DNA from: Microplitis mediator
Taxonomy: Eukaryota; Arthropoda; Insecta; Hymenoptera; Braconidae
Direction of reading: 5' to 3'
NCBI RefSeq assembly: GCF_029852145.1
Contig: NC_079969.1
Location: 12,494,465-12,558,464, forward strand
DNA length: 64,000 bases
Of this stretch, positions 58,001-64,000 are shown piece after piece (within the stretch, counting starts at the first letter, position 1; every line of letters starts with the position of its first letter). The notes beneath the pieces were generated by a model. It did no database searches. It saw only the letters and a program-made list of their open reading frames with translations, and was not told where the DNA came from. A program made the translations under genes and the position numbers.

Positions 58001-61000
58001 TCTATCATAGACAAAAAAAATGAAAAATGTAAAAAAAAAATTTAGAACTCAAAAAAAAAAAGATTTAATTTTTCTTTTTCTTCGATTTTTTTTTACATTT
58101 TTTGGAAATTTTTTTTGTCATTTCTTTCCATTTGCTGAGTCACCAACGCAAAAATTTTAAAAAAGTCCAAAAAAATAATTTTTTTATTTTGATTATGATT
58201 ACACAATTAAAGGAACAAAACTTGCTCCTTTAATTGTTTAGCAAAACTTTGATCGATGATTTCCAAAAAACGGTTCGATAGATCAATTAAAAAATTTACA
58301 GGGGTCTTGGGAGTACATAAAGCTAAAAAAGTTCCTGGCAACATTATTTTTTTTATCGATATTTGCAGAGTAGCGGTTGATTTACTAAAAAACCAAAAAA
58401 AGTCATTTTTTTGTTTTTCTAATGAATGTTAAAAATAAAAAATTTTTTTTTTCCAAAAAATGATGACAGGGTCTTGTAGGGAATTTTTTCAAGTTTTCAA
58501 CGCTGCCCTTCAACTTTCTGTGCGATCATGGTACCTGAAATATCGATGATCAAAGTCAAAAGGATCATTTTCTGTTTGAAAGCTGATATCTCTGCGACAA
58601 ATCGTCCTACGAGATTAACAAAAAAATCAAATTGAAGCTGAATAAATTTTCTAAACGAGCTATGTATTCGTTTAGTTTAAAGAATTTTTCCGCGATCCGT
58701 GGGCTCTTCGGAAAAAAAAAATTTAGAAATTTTTCGTCTCGCGGTATTTCTCATGTTTGCGCCATAATCGGAGCTTTTAAAAAATTTTGAAAAAATGCAC
58801 CAAAACTAGAGATTTTAAGCTATAAATCTTTTTTTAAAATCTCGATTCGATTATTTTTCACAAAGTCACAGCCTTCCAAAAATCACTAAAAAATTTATAA
58901 AATTTTTCTGCTCCTTTAATTTTTTGCATTAGTGTAATTGTTTCAAAGGAGTATTCTCACGAAGCAAATAACATCGATCTTTTTGTGATTTTATTTAGTT
59001 ACTATTTTTCTCAATAAAATATTTCTTCATAACTAATTTCTGTGTGCTCCTAATGAAAATGAAAATTTGTAACGGCGATTTCCCCTTTTCTAGATGCCCT
59101 TAAAATCAAACAAAAATATAAAAAGTAAATGTTTACAGTCGAATTCCATTAACTCGGCCAGTTAGTCCACGGAGCAGTGGAAATTTCCTGAGAATCCCTG
59201 GCGCGTTTAATACTACGGTAGATTTACTGTAGTGTTACGGTAGTTCTATCGTACAATACAGTAGTATTATTGTAGTTCTACTGTAAAATTTCGGTAGTGT
59301 TACGGTAGTTCTATTAAGCCATTTCTAGTTTTCTAAACTATTACTTTGGAAATCGATGTTTACTTGGGATTTTATTACTCGAATAGAAAGTCTACATGGC
59401 ACCATCTGCCAAAAAAACACCAAGTAAATGGATAGAAAATTCATGATGAAATTGTAGAAATGACATTCACGCAGCGTGAATTTAAGGCCCTCTACATTCA
59501 TGCAGCTTGGATTTATCAGAACTTTTTTGCATATGAAGAGACTTGATCTAAAATTAATCACGTAAATTAGCGTAATACAGTAGTGTACAGTAAATGGTAG
59601 GCTTTACTATAACTCTATTGTAATTAACAGTGAATATATTACTCTTAATCAAGAACCAGAACTTTGCTATTGATGATCGCACAAATAGCTACTATATTTT
59701 TATCGTAGTTCCACCGTAAATTTACCGTATTCGTAAAGTCATGATATGGTAGGATAACGGAAGCATTACAGTACGGTAAGGATGGCGATACAGTAGGCTT
59801 GCGGTAAGATTATAGTCGGTTACGGTATATTACCCCAGTTCCGTAATATGCGGTAATTTATCGCAATTATACTGTCAGATAGTGTCTGCCAGGGATTCCG
59901 ACTTATCGAATGTTACTTCACCTTTAAAGAGTAAACTACGTGCATGCATCTTTACATATACATGTATGATGCATATATATATAATTACACAGATACATAT
60001 GAATGTGTTGTAATAATAATAAAATAAATGCATGCCAGGACTGGTTGGTGGTTAGGATGTTGGAAAAATACGCATATTTAAAAATATAACAATATTTTTA
60101 TTTGTCACAGCACAAAATATCACTGGGTTACAAAATTAAATCGTTGATTTAATTTATTAATACTGCTAATTGTCTGAGCTAATGAATACGTAGTTAAAAT
60201 GAATGCAAATTGTAAAATTAAGCTCGAGTAATTAATTTAAATAATTGAAGTAATTAATTTGAGTTTAGTTGAACACTGATTTGATTGTAAAAGTGTCAGA
60301 ATGAAAAGTAACATGAAATCAGAGGTTACCGAGCGAAGTTAATTATTGTACACGTTAATTACTATTTCTAAATAACACTAGATACATAATAACTTAATTA
60401 TTGAGTTTTAATAATAATGATCACTGAATTAAACGAATTTAATGAGCTCATATTAAATTGCACTGAATTTAATTTATGTGTTGAACACGTGGTAGCATGA
60501 TTGCAGAGGCTACTGAGCGAAATATAACTGTTTATTTATTTGAAAATATTGAGCATAATGATAAATAATTAATTGTAATATTGAGTCCTTTAATTATTTG
60601 AGCACTGTTAACAAGTAAATATTTATTAAAAAATGCACCTGTTGTTTCTCCCGATGGAATAACCTCGTGGTCGATGATCGCTGATTCGGTTGAGTTCTTT
60701 GTTAATTTATAAATGAGTTTGTATGTTAGCAATTATAAAAATAATTATATTTTTATAAAGCTTACTGATCACTGATTGCTATTAATTGATTACTTTTATT
60801 TAATTACTCGTGATGAGCGAAAAATGAATAGATTTAATATAACACGTGTTGTTACATGAATATACGTAAACCGAAAGATAATGGCGTTGGTCTTCTCGAC
60901 ACGAGGCAGGAAAATTCGATGCGCATGCGCCGCACTGCGCTAGTCAAGTTTGAATTGACAGACACTAGGCCCTAGTAGGTGCTGCCTCTATTTGCCGGAA

Positions 61001-64000
61001 GTGCAACTACATTCAAATTTGAATGTAGTTGTGATTACGCAACAAAATGCATAGCATTGGTGAGAGACAGCGTACCTCATATTGGGAGTCAAGATTGAGG
61101 AAAAGCCCCGAGTTAATGGAATCCGACTTAATGGGCTTTGACTGTATTTTGTTGACCATCATTTTGTTTCATATAGTTATTCTTTGAACACTTGAACTTC
61201 CACACTAACAAAAAATAATATTATGGGATATTTGAAAGGCACAAAATGTTAGTCTTTCACGGAAAAAAATGTCAAGTAAATATTCCTATGCAGCATAGTA
61301 ATGGTTACATTACTTTATAGTTTGTATAAGCAGTCACATAAGAGCGGCGTGACACAAATTATAGAGTAATGTAACCATTACTATGCTGCATAGGAATATT
61401 TACTTGACATTTCTTTCCGTGTTTCTTTGAGCCTTGTTTTTATTTTTAAATTGTTTCTCGTGATAAAAAAAAGTTTATAAGATTAACTCATTTTTGTTTT
61501 CATTAAAGTGAGATAAATTCCTGAAATAAATTTTAACTATTGATTTACGTTTATCTTTTATTATAGGTGAGAACAAAAATGGAAGAATTGCTGAAAATTT
61601 TTTCGAAAATAAAGCTTAAACAAAGTTTAGTGTTTTTCAATTATCAGTCAAGGTATTCTAAAATTATTAATTTAATAATTAAATATAGTGTATAGCATTC
61701 ATGAAGAGGAATGGAAGATATTTCAATTTGCGTGGATGATTGCTTGTTGGACGTGAGAGTGAAAGTGGTAGACACGTGGATGGAAATATCTTACTAGTCT
61801 CTTTAGGTTTGCGTATTATTTTTCATTCAACCTGTAATGGCGATTTCTAATATTTGCCATTAATCCAATGACTTTTGTAATTGGTAAACTAAAAATGATT
61901 GCTCCTTTCTTGTTTTTGGACAGTGTTTTAACAATGCCAACAGAAGGGTGTAATTGAACCTGAGAAAAACACTTGAAGTATCGATTGTTATCAACAAAAA
62001 ATGAAAATTGTTAACAACCAATAGCTATATCTTCAAAACTATTTATCACAGAGGCTGTTGAATAAAATATAGTGCGTAGTAGGACACTCAGATAGTCTTT
62101 ATATGACGAAGACAATGATTTCAGCACACGTCTCCGCGCCACATACATGGGCCTTCAGCCCGTGCATATGACCCTACGACTCGTGCTGAAAACATTGCCC
62201 TCGTCATATAAAGACTATCTTAGTATCCTAACTATGCAATATACTATTGCACACCTCAAGTGCGAAAGCGCTGAGGTTGCATTATGATCGCTTTAATTTT
62301 AGATTCTTATGAATTTTTTTTTTTTTTTTGCAGGGCTCAATCAGTTTGTAATTATCTTAATAGTAACGGGTTTCAATCGATGTATATAACAGGTAATCAA
62401 GATATGAAGAAGCGTTTGAATACAGTAGAACATTTGAAAAATTTTAAATGTCGAATACTGTGTACGACTGATTTGACCGCTCGGGGAATAGATGCAGAAA
62501 ATGTTAATTTAGTAATAAATTTCGACGTTCCTCATGATAGCGCTACATATCTTCACAGGATTGGTCGTGCTGGGCGGTACGGCTCTTATGGATCTGCAAT
62601 CAATTTGATTTCTACTCATGAACTAAATACTTTCAAAGATTTACTCTTATCCATTAATTTTCCAAATATTGCGCTTTATAAACTATCTAGTGATTACTCT
62701 CAAGACATTTGGACAAAAAATATTGAAAAATTTCAATTATTTTTCGATCATGTAGAGTACGATCAAGATACCGAAAATACTTCAGCTATTAATAATTGTG
62801 ATATCAGTTCTTACGACTTAGAAAAAAATGATATTACCGATAATTTATCTACTTCTAATAATAGAATTCGCATAAAAAAACAAGAAAATTGTTTTAACCA
62901 AAATTTTGAAATTATAGACGATAGCAACAAAAATCTTAACAATGTTGAACTGGAAAATTTTTCAGGTAAACCATTCAGAGCCCTTGCACAAAATTCTAGT
63001 TTATCAAAAAACATAGAGTTTATTAATATGGAAAAATTAATCGACTGCATATACAATATCAATAAAAATATTATTTTTAAACACGAATCTCCAATTGTAC
63101 AAACACCTTTAGCAGCTATAGATCCAACGCTTGTTTATATGTTGAAGTTTAAAGCGTCACTTATAAATCCATCAATATTCCAAACAAGTAATAGAACAAA
63201 CTCGTTTGTTTTAGATATTAATAATGTTATCAAAAATACTCAATCAAGTCACAGTAATAGCAATCTCGTAAGTTACATAAAATATGATATACGTATCAAC
63301 ATTAATTCAAAATCATCGGCCTATGAAGTACCAAAAACAAGTAATGCTAGTGAATTTAGCTTATCAAATAAACTATTTTCTGTGAAATTTAATGGTTTTA
63401 AATACTTAAATTTAATAAATTGTTACAAAAGATTTTTATTTTATTTCACTTTAGAAAATGTTACTAGTATTGATTTTTATAACATTGATAAGGAAAGTAT
63501 TTTAGAAAATATGTTTTTAGTTATCAAATGTTTACATCATGAAGTAGAATTTTTAAAACAGTTAGGAGGATCATATTTGGATTCTCAAGCCACAGCAAGA
63601 AAATTTATTTTTGAAGAATATTGGTTGCACTTGAAAAATATTTTTCATATAATCAGAAAGATATTGTTGTCTATGGATTTTAAGAGTCGAGACAGTTTGA
63701 ATGCTACAGACTTACAAGACAATGGGATTAAATATTTGTATGACAGTTTGAAAACAAGTCCAGCACATCATTCTATTAACATCCGTAAAATCCAGGATTT
63801 TTTCTTCAGTCAATGTAAGTCCGAACCTGATATTAGAAGTTTCCGTGAGTCTGCAATATATTTTTATTCTAATTTGAATCTTTGCACCAAGCTTTTGAAA
63901 TTGAAAAAAGATTTGATTGTTTTTACTAAGAACGAAAAATTAATGTTTGAAAACGTATTAAAATCAAATAAAGGTAAAAATAAAATAACATGTAACAAAT
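30932..64000 (+). CDS. Gemin3: Gemin3 / DDX20 DEAD-box helicase, 5' part, six exons
   Basis: Spliced CDS: 30932-31118, 31186-31359, 53880-54081, 57017-57212, 61567-61652, 62334 to the window end (partial, 837 codons). Junctions are GT-AG and in frame. Motifs by residue: Q motif GFEKPSPIQ 43-51, Walker A AKSGTGKT 68-75, PTREIA 100-105, STPGR 148-152, DEAD 173-176, SAT 204-206, TDLTARGID 327-335, HRIGRAGR 356-363. GRCGFDLLVQAKSGTGKT is typical of DDX20. Family knowledge: Gemin3 is an ATP-dependent helicase of the SMN complex, which loads Sm rings on spliceosomal snRNAs in the cytoplasm and is found in nuclear gems. The last exon is one open frame of over 550 codons, Asn/Ser/Lys-rich after the helicase core. 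No motif is lost despite a 22.5-kb intron 2. Confidence 0.94.
31445..31620. repeat. Fragment of the 15882 element family
   Basis: Shares ACTTTTGCTTCACTT, TTCTAGAAGCATCAA, TGATAC(C/G)TTCTCAA and AACTTCAATAAA-like motifs in order with 15930-16105. No ends are present. The following 31620-31900 shows no gene. Confidence 0.5.
31930..34235. repeat. Decayed giant hairpin element, relative of 57244
   Basis: Arms 32035-32345 and 33245-33550 are inverse (ATGTTGCCAGGTAATTTTAC with its complement, AACCGTTTGTCCGGTCCGAT, AAGGAACAAGTTTTGTTCCT). The right side runs on to a terminus (CAGCCTTCCAAAAATCAC, then TTCTTGTTCC) matching 58870-58920. The loop holds a copy of the dispersed repeat (32427-33230). The left end is not clear. 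It contains a GC-rich stem at 34034-34053. Confidence 0.6.
32427..33230 (+). repeat. Dispersed ~0.8-kb repeat, copy in hairpin loop
   Basis: Starts TTAACTTCTCGCTAAG, contains TTCGGGAAGTTATT-like and CCTAGGAAGCTATTCTGACT motifs, a GTGTGTGTGTG run near 32590, repeated CGATTGCCGCC units, ACGAGCTC-type boxes, and ends CGGGAAGTTTTGAGGCTGGC with a T tract. No protein. Confidence 0.65.
34925..35225 (-). pseudogene. Non-LTR retrotransposon (LINE) reverse transcriptase fragment
   Basis: The minus strand reads KLNKLNFISQVDNVITRAK, then LYMTLVRPILEYG, LPYYAVHVERLKAVQNLFIK. These are the C-terminal reverse-transcriptase/thumb motifs typical of Jockey/I-type LINEs. In-frame stops interrupt it and neither endonuclease nor polymerase active site remains. 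Confidence 0.7.
35277..35712 (-). repeat. Dispersed ~0.8-kb repeat, partial reverse copy
   Basis: Contains GAGCTCTTCGAGCTCAAA (35308), ACACACACAC...GACAGACAGACA (35550), AGGGAAGCTTCCTAGGACCT and the family end TCAGCCGGAAGTTAAAA near 35700. Confidence 0.6.
35930..36715. mobile_element. 786-bp TA-flanked hairpin element
   Basis: GGGTGGTCGTTAAAAATTAA and inverse (TTTTAAAGACCACCC) at the ends, TA on both outer sides. The arms match through GGACGATCAAAGTTCATTTT, ATCTCATGAAATATGCAG and TAAATTTCCTACAAAAT-type sequence. No coding frame. Confidence 0.85.
37534..37590 (+). other. tRNA-like module (A and B boxes)
   Basis: A-box-like TACAGCACTGTGGATAAC then B box GGTTCAAGACC (37580-37590), with AGCAGGACCCGG between, as in the 19031 module. 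It lies just before a dispersed-repeat copy. Not a plausible complete tRNA. Confidence 0.4.
37612..38420 (+). repeat. Dispersed ~0.8-kb repeat, best full copy
   Basis: Runs from TTAACTTCCCGCTAAGAAAA to GCGGGAAGTTTTGGGGCTGG, then CCCGCAGGGTCAACTG and a T tract. Internal marks: GTTTCGAGGTCCTAGGAAGC, the GTACGTACGTATGTATGTAT microsatellite (37770-37800), three diverged GCGTCGATTGCC-like units, and boxes of CGAGCTCGAAGAGCTCG. Both ends contain CTTCCCGCT in opposite orientation. Confidence 0.7.
38895..39101. mobile_element. 207-bp CCCTAACGGACC-ended element of TTACGGTAA words
   Basis: Left CCCTAACGGACC, right GGTCTGCTAGGG (10 of 12 inverse). The whole interior is TTACGGTAAA / TTTACCGTAA words. 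It is nested in the 34395 shell. Confidence 0.7.
39197..39545. repeat. GTTAACAAAATG word tract
   Basis: AT-rich sequence with recurring GTTAACAAA, TTGTCAAC, TTTTGGTAAC and TGTTGACAAA motifs. No ends or genes identified. Confidence 0.35.
39786..40066 (+). promoter_or_regulatory. Probable 5' UTR intron of the jerky-like gene
   Basis: A strong donor (TTG|GTAAGTACC) at 39786 and an acceptor with a long T tract (TTTTTTTTGTTTCTTCAG) ending at 40066 bound a 281-bp intron. It ends two bases before ATG 40069. The region upstream (39590-39700) is less AT-rich and may be the promoter. Confidence 0.55.
40069..41553 (+). CDS. Jerky/Tigger-like (pogo-type) transposase-derived protein
   Basis: An intact 494-aa frame. 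I start at 40069 rather than the in-frame ATG at 40021 because the latter lies before a good splice acceptor. Domains: psq/CENP-B-type helix-turn-helix (about residues 52-93, YTFKQKLSILKKLE to LRRWRKKR), CENP-B-type HTH (about 118-175, LEDALYIWFSQARTGGV to WLDNWKRR), and a DDE_1 domain (about 205-385). Catalytic positions: the usual N-x-D-E-T-G box reads NFSETS, so the first Asp is Ser 216; the second is in LIVDDCKNH (Asp 331); the third in NPLDQE (Asp 361). The intact frame, probable spliced leader and lost Asp point to a host-used DNA-binding protein rather than an active transposase (inference). It lies in Gemin3 intron 2, same strand; no TIRs were found around it. Confidence 0.85.
   Translation: MGDPQNLSLTRKRKSCKDLSIDTKKSMISTHAAENKEISKQENINNAKRHQPSYTFKQKLSILKKLETEPLHTILKKFNLNDRTLRRWRKKRHEIEALSKKENISDHKKNRPPGNQDLEDALYIWFSQARTGGVPISGPILKKKAIEINEELGGDKSFRASDGWLDNWKRRKDIRSLRITGEKGSTDFDAGNDYANKLKTIVASKTLTRTQVFNFSETSLLYKMLPSMTLASSHESQAAGFKVDKERVTIAACCNADGSYKLPLLVVGKFAKPRYLKDLSSANLPVLYKSQKNALIDVNIFTEWFKEIFVPRVRTFLIERGLHPRAILIVDDCKNHTYLKDGDIEVTFLSANEMSIVNPLDQEILEYLKRHYKLNLINKILEAQKNQISSVQFVKNINVKDAIFWIDESWQKITKNTIYRYWNKIWYAKKRCVAVQTDHDPAALTLLDSVEVSNDENLIIGRILSELVKVNGYKNIEKSRVYDWICDDNDLGEV
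41588..41593 (+). terminator. Poly(A) signal of the jerky-like gene
   Basis: AATAAA 34 bases after the stop codon. No gene is seen in 41600-42228. Confidence 0.55.
42232..42670. repeat. Mariner-type element end, partial
   Basis: TA, then CACTGGTCACAAAAATTAAG, a typical mariner-like terminus. The body contains motifs close to the 31930 and 57244 hairpins (AAATTGTAGCCTCAAG, ATAACTCGGGACC). The other end is missing. Confidence 0.5.
42800..43292. repeat. ~60-bp direct repeat bracketing a nested element
   Basis: AAGATATTAAAAATTACT through TTTTTTGCTAACACGATTAT occurs at 42800-42862 and 43236-43292, either side of the CACCGTGG element. The surrounding 42669-42890 is a TAGTAAAATTTACTA word tract. 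Confidence 0.6.
42891..43168. mobile_element. 278-bp element of CACCGTGGAA words
   Basis: Left CCTAACGGTTTTGAATCA, right TGATTCAAAACCGCCAGGG. The interior is repeated CACCGTGGAA / CACGGTGGATCC words in both orientations and is much richer in G+C than its surroundings. Confidence 0.75.
43503..44809 (+). CDS. SANT/MADF-like DNA-binding protein of a Harbinger unit
   Basis: Two exons fit: 43503-43612 (MSYSDITYVTHVFYDPET) and 43750-44809, joined in frame through AG|C (GT-AG); about 389 aa. The N-terminal half has tandem acidic repeats of roughly 35-40 aa (MGIIDSNSNQT..., IGIIDENSNQT...). A SANT/MADF-type domain follows (FVWGYDITNALVESY, WENITNDLV, ESKWKSLLVTYKGCKDGTG, FKFFEAIDEI). The C-terminus is Lys-rich. 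Harbinger transposons carry such a protein to bring the nuclease to DNA and the nucleus. The frame stays open beyond the TAA at 44807 to a second TAA at 44921, with coiled-coil coding potential (KLEQEKLEFNKEKLVLYKKY) typical of the family's end, so the first stop looks acquired. Confidence 0.7.
45274..45451. repeat. First of two adjacent foldbacks
   Basis: CGAATTTCTTATGATATTAG, TTTTTGAAAACAAGTAAATG and ATTATAAGT pair with their inverses ending at 45451. The loop contains TTTATAATAAAGTTTATTTT. It lies between the convergent Harbinger genes. Confidence 0.7.
45487..45628. repeat. Second adjacent foldback
   Basis: GAAGCCTTGGAAAAGCAGAC, TTAATTCTTTCAAGATTT pair with AAATCTTGAAAGAATTAAG, TCTG and CCAAGGCTTC. 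The loop again has TTTATAATAAAGTTTATTTT, but the arms are unrelated to the first foldback. Confidence 0.7.
45824..47150 (-). pseudogene. HARBI1-like DDE nuclease, frameshifted
   Basis: From high to low: 47150-47100 (NNSEAEMIANEIDQEME), 46948-46768 (EWFLMNSSSESESS to RVTTYGLIG), 46678-45824. The last exon reads DRFQRSDYL...ITHERAFLMT, then breaks near 46590-46597: the expected L-W-Y-L-A-N box appears as ACGC|TATTTAGCG, and YLANTESFRQISDRFNV resumes in another frame, running open to the stop at 45824. The DDE_Tnp_4 catalytic residues survive in the 231-codon remainder: D46 (GAIDGCHI), D96 (GSMHDARV), E162 (VEQTFGAL). An Asp-rich tail follows. With the SANT-like gene it makes a classical PIF/Harbinger pair; the break implies it is no longer active. 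Confidence 0.82.
47160..48528. other. AT-rich stretch without a supported gene
   Basis: Contains a short GC-rich stem (GATGCGCAGA TCT TCTGCGCATC, 47444-47466) with nearby GTGCGCATGCGCG, possibly marking the 5' side of the Harbinger unit. The rest is low-complexity A/T sequence. Confidence 0.4.
48530..49074 (-). repeat. Dispersed ~0.8-kb repeat, reverse copy ending in (CA)35
   Basis: Begins with the family right end in reverse (GACCCTGCGGGCCAGCCCC, AAAACTTCCCGCTG) and boxes TTGAGCTCTTCGAGCTCAA. It runs to the internal microsatellite and stops there; the left third of the family is absent. Confidence 0.65.
49005..49074. repeat. (CA)35 microsatellite
   Basis: Seventy uninterrupted bases of CA, at the place where other copies of this dispersed repeat carry GT- or GTAT-rich tracts. 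Open frames across it are artefacts of the repeat. Confidence 0.95.
49385..50280. mobile_element. TTAA-flanked element with poly-G/poly-C ends
   Basis: Fifteen G at the left and eleven C at the right are followed inward by AGGGGTTTTAAA and TTTAAAACCCTA; TTAA lies immediately outside both (49381-49384 and 50281-50284). Inner sequence also pairs (GTGAACATCATAACTC with GAGTTATGATGTTCAC). TTAA duplication is the piggyBac signature; no transposase is present. Confidence 0.7.
51290..51960. repeat. Inverted pair of CTACACAGAAAA arms
   Basis: 51290-51480 and 51712-51960 are inverse copies (TATGTTAACTTGAGGAAAA with TTTTCCTCAAGTAAACATA; AGTTAACTGTATTTTCTGTG with CATAGAAAAAACAGTTTACT), with a spacer of about 230 bp. 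Same terminus as 633-899. Confidence 0.6.
52918..53660 (+). repeat. Dispersed ~0.8-kb repeat copy
   Basis: TTAACTTCCCGCTAAGAAAA to GCGGGAAGTTTTGGGGCTGG, with TATGTATGTATGTATG at 53065 and boxes CTCGAAGAGCTCGAAAATG. It ends about 220 bp before Gemin3 exon 3. Frames on both strands here are repeat shadows. Confidence 0.65.
54120..55680. repeat. Two abutting dispersed-repeat copies, opposite orientation
   Basis: 54140-54660 runs forward (GTGTGTGTGTGTG at 54179, repeated AACCGATTTGAATGG-like units); 54665-55680 runs in reverse from GGCCAAGCCCCAAAACT through TAGCTTCCTAGGGCC to AGCGGAAAGTTAAG. It starts about 40 bp after Gemin3 exon 3. Confidence 0.5.
55690..57016. other. Gemin3 intron 3, unannotated part
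   Basis: AT-rich with a somewhat less biased part at 56230-56800. A 90-codon frame at 56538 shows no family and no splice link. Nothing else is recognised. Confidence 0.4.
57244..58934. mobile_element. 1.69-kb TA-flanked giant hairpin element
   Basis: CACTAATGCAAAAAATTAAA and its inverse end the element, TA on both outer sides. The arms (each about 750-840 bp) look almost identical by eye over their whole length, for example ATGGCGCAAACATGAGAAAT, GATTTGTCGCAGAGATATCA, ATCGATATTTCAGGTACCAT and their complements. The loop is AT-rich around 58050-58100. It starts 31 bp after the exon 4 donor of Gemin3. No protein. Confidence 0.9.
59196..59894. repeat. CCCTGGC-ended element of TACGGTAGTTCTA words
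   Basis: GAATCCCTGGC and GCCAGGGATTC bracket sequence rich in TACGGTAGTTCTA, TTTACTGTAG and TACAGTA words at 59210-59320 and 59560-59880, with a less repetitive middle. Confidence 0.5.
61005..61030. repeat. Perfect 26-bp palindrome
   Basis: AACTACATTCAAA is followed directly by its exact complement in reverse. Confidence 0.85.
61258..61421. mobile_element. 164-bp MITE with ~60-bp arms
   Basis: CACGGAAAAAAATGTCAAG, TATTCCTATGCAGCATAG and GGTTACATTACT pair with their inverses ending CTTTCCGTG. The arms are nearly perfect. It sits in Gemin3 intron 4, 145 bp before exon 5. Confidence 0.75.
62066..62248. repeat. Short CTTCG-family inverted repeat in Gemin3 intron 5
   Basis: CAGATAGTCTTTATATGACG and inverse, then TTTCAGCACACGT / CGTGCTGAAAA and GGGCCTTCAGCCC at the apex. 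The outer right end GCAATATACTATT matches the family terminus. It lies 85 bp before exon 6. Confidence 0.65.

Larger units (their letters stand above)
59136..61144. mobile_element. TA-flanked pogo/Tigger-type non-autonomous element
   Basis: Left CAGTCGAATTCCATTAACTC; right AATGGAATCC...GGGCTTTGACTG. TA lies outside both. The terminus resembles those known for pogo/Tigger elements (CAGT-C-A-T-C-TTAA-TCGG pattern). No transposase is inside; it carries the word element at 59196-59894 and the palindrome at 61005-61030. Confidence 0.6.

Overview
This is a eukaryotic nuclear window, very AT-rich. Its genes are split by GT-AG introns and separated by dense DNA-transposon debris. Gene content (a PIAS SUMO ligase, a SAPCD2 homologue, Gemin3/DDX20) together with jerky-like and Harbinger genes, TA-flanked MITEs and tRNA-like modules fits an insect. 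A hymenopteran is my guess, not something the sequence proves.

Three host genes form the backbone. (1) The 3' part of a PIAS/Su(var)2-10 E3 SUMO ligase on + (six exons, 115-9161): end of the N-terminal region, PINIT, SP-RING/MIZ zinc finger, acidic SUMO-interacting tail. (2) A complete suppressor-APC-domain protein (SAPCD2-like) on - (four exons, 22479 down to 17493, 450 aa). (3) The 5' part of the SMN-complex helicase Gemin3/DDX20 on + (exons at 30932, 31186, 53880, 57017, 61567 and 62334; runs off the window), with every DEAD-box motif visible. PIAS and SAPCD2 are convergent; SAPCD2 and Gemin3 are divergent. Gemin3 intron 2 is 22.5 kb.

That intron holds two transposase-derived loci: an intact 494-aa jerky/Tigger (pogo-type) protein at 40069-41553, with a probable spliced 5' UTR and a replaced first catalytic Asp, and a degenerate two-gene PIF/Harbinger unit at 43503-47150 (SANT/MADF-like gene on +, frameshifted DDE nuclease on -).

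The rest is mainly non-autonomous elements, many nested with readable boundaries. (a) TA-flanked hairpin elements of 0.8-1.7 kb whose two arms are near copies (9532-12608, 29124-29943, 35930-36715, 57244-58934). (b) A group of elements ending in CCCGGG, CCCTGATTAA, CCCTCGCGG, CCCTAATAGC, CCCTAACGG and similar, many flanked by TA, whose interiors are quasi-tandem, partly inverted repeats of one short word that differs in each family. This group is the most unusual thing here. (c) Inverted-repeat elements with GC-rich stems closed by CTTCG-like loops. (d) A solo LTR with a 4-bp AAGT duplication. (e) A TTAA-flanked element with poly-G/poly-C ends. (f) A Harbinger MITE with a TAA duplication. (g) A dispersed ~0.8-kb repeat that carries a GT/GTAT microsatellite at the same internal place in most copies. 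Three tRNA-like modules with A and B boxes are also embedded. No rRNA, CRISPR or prokaryotic feature was seen.
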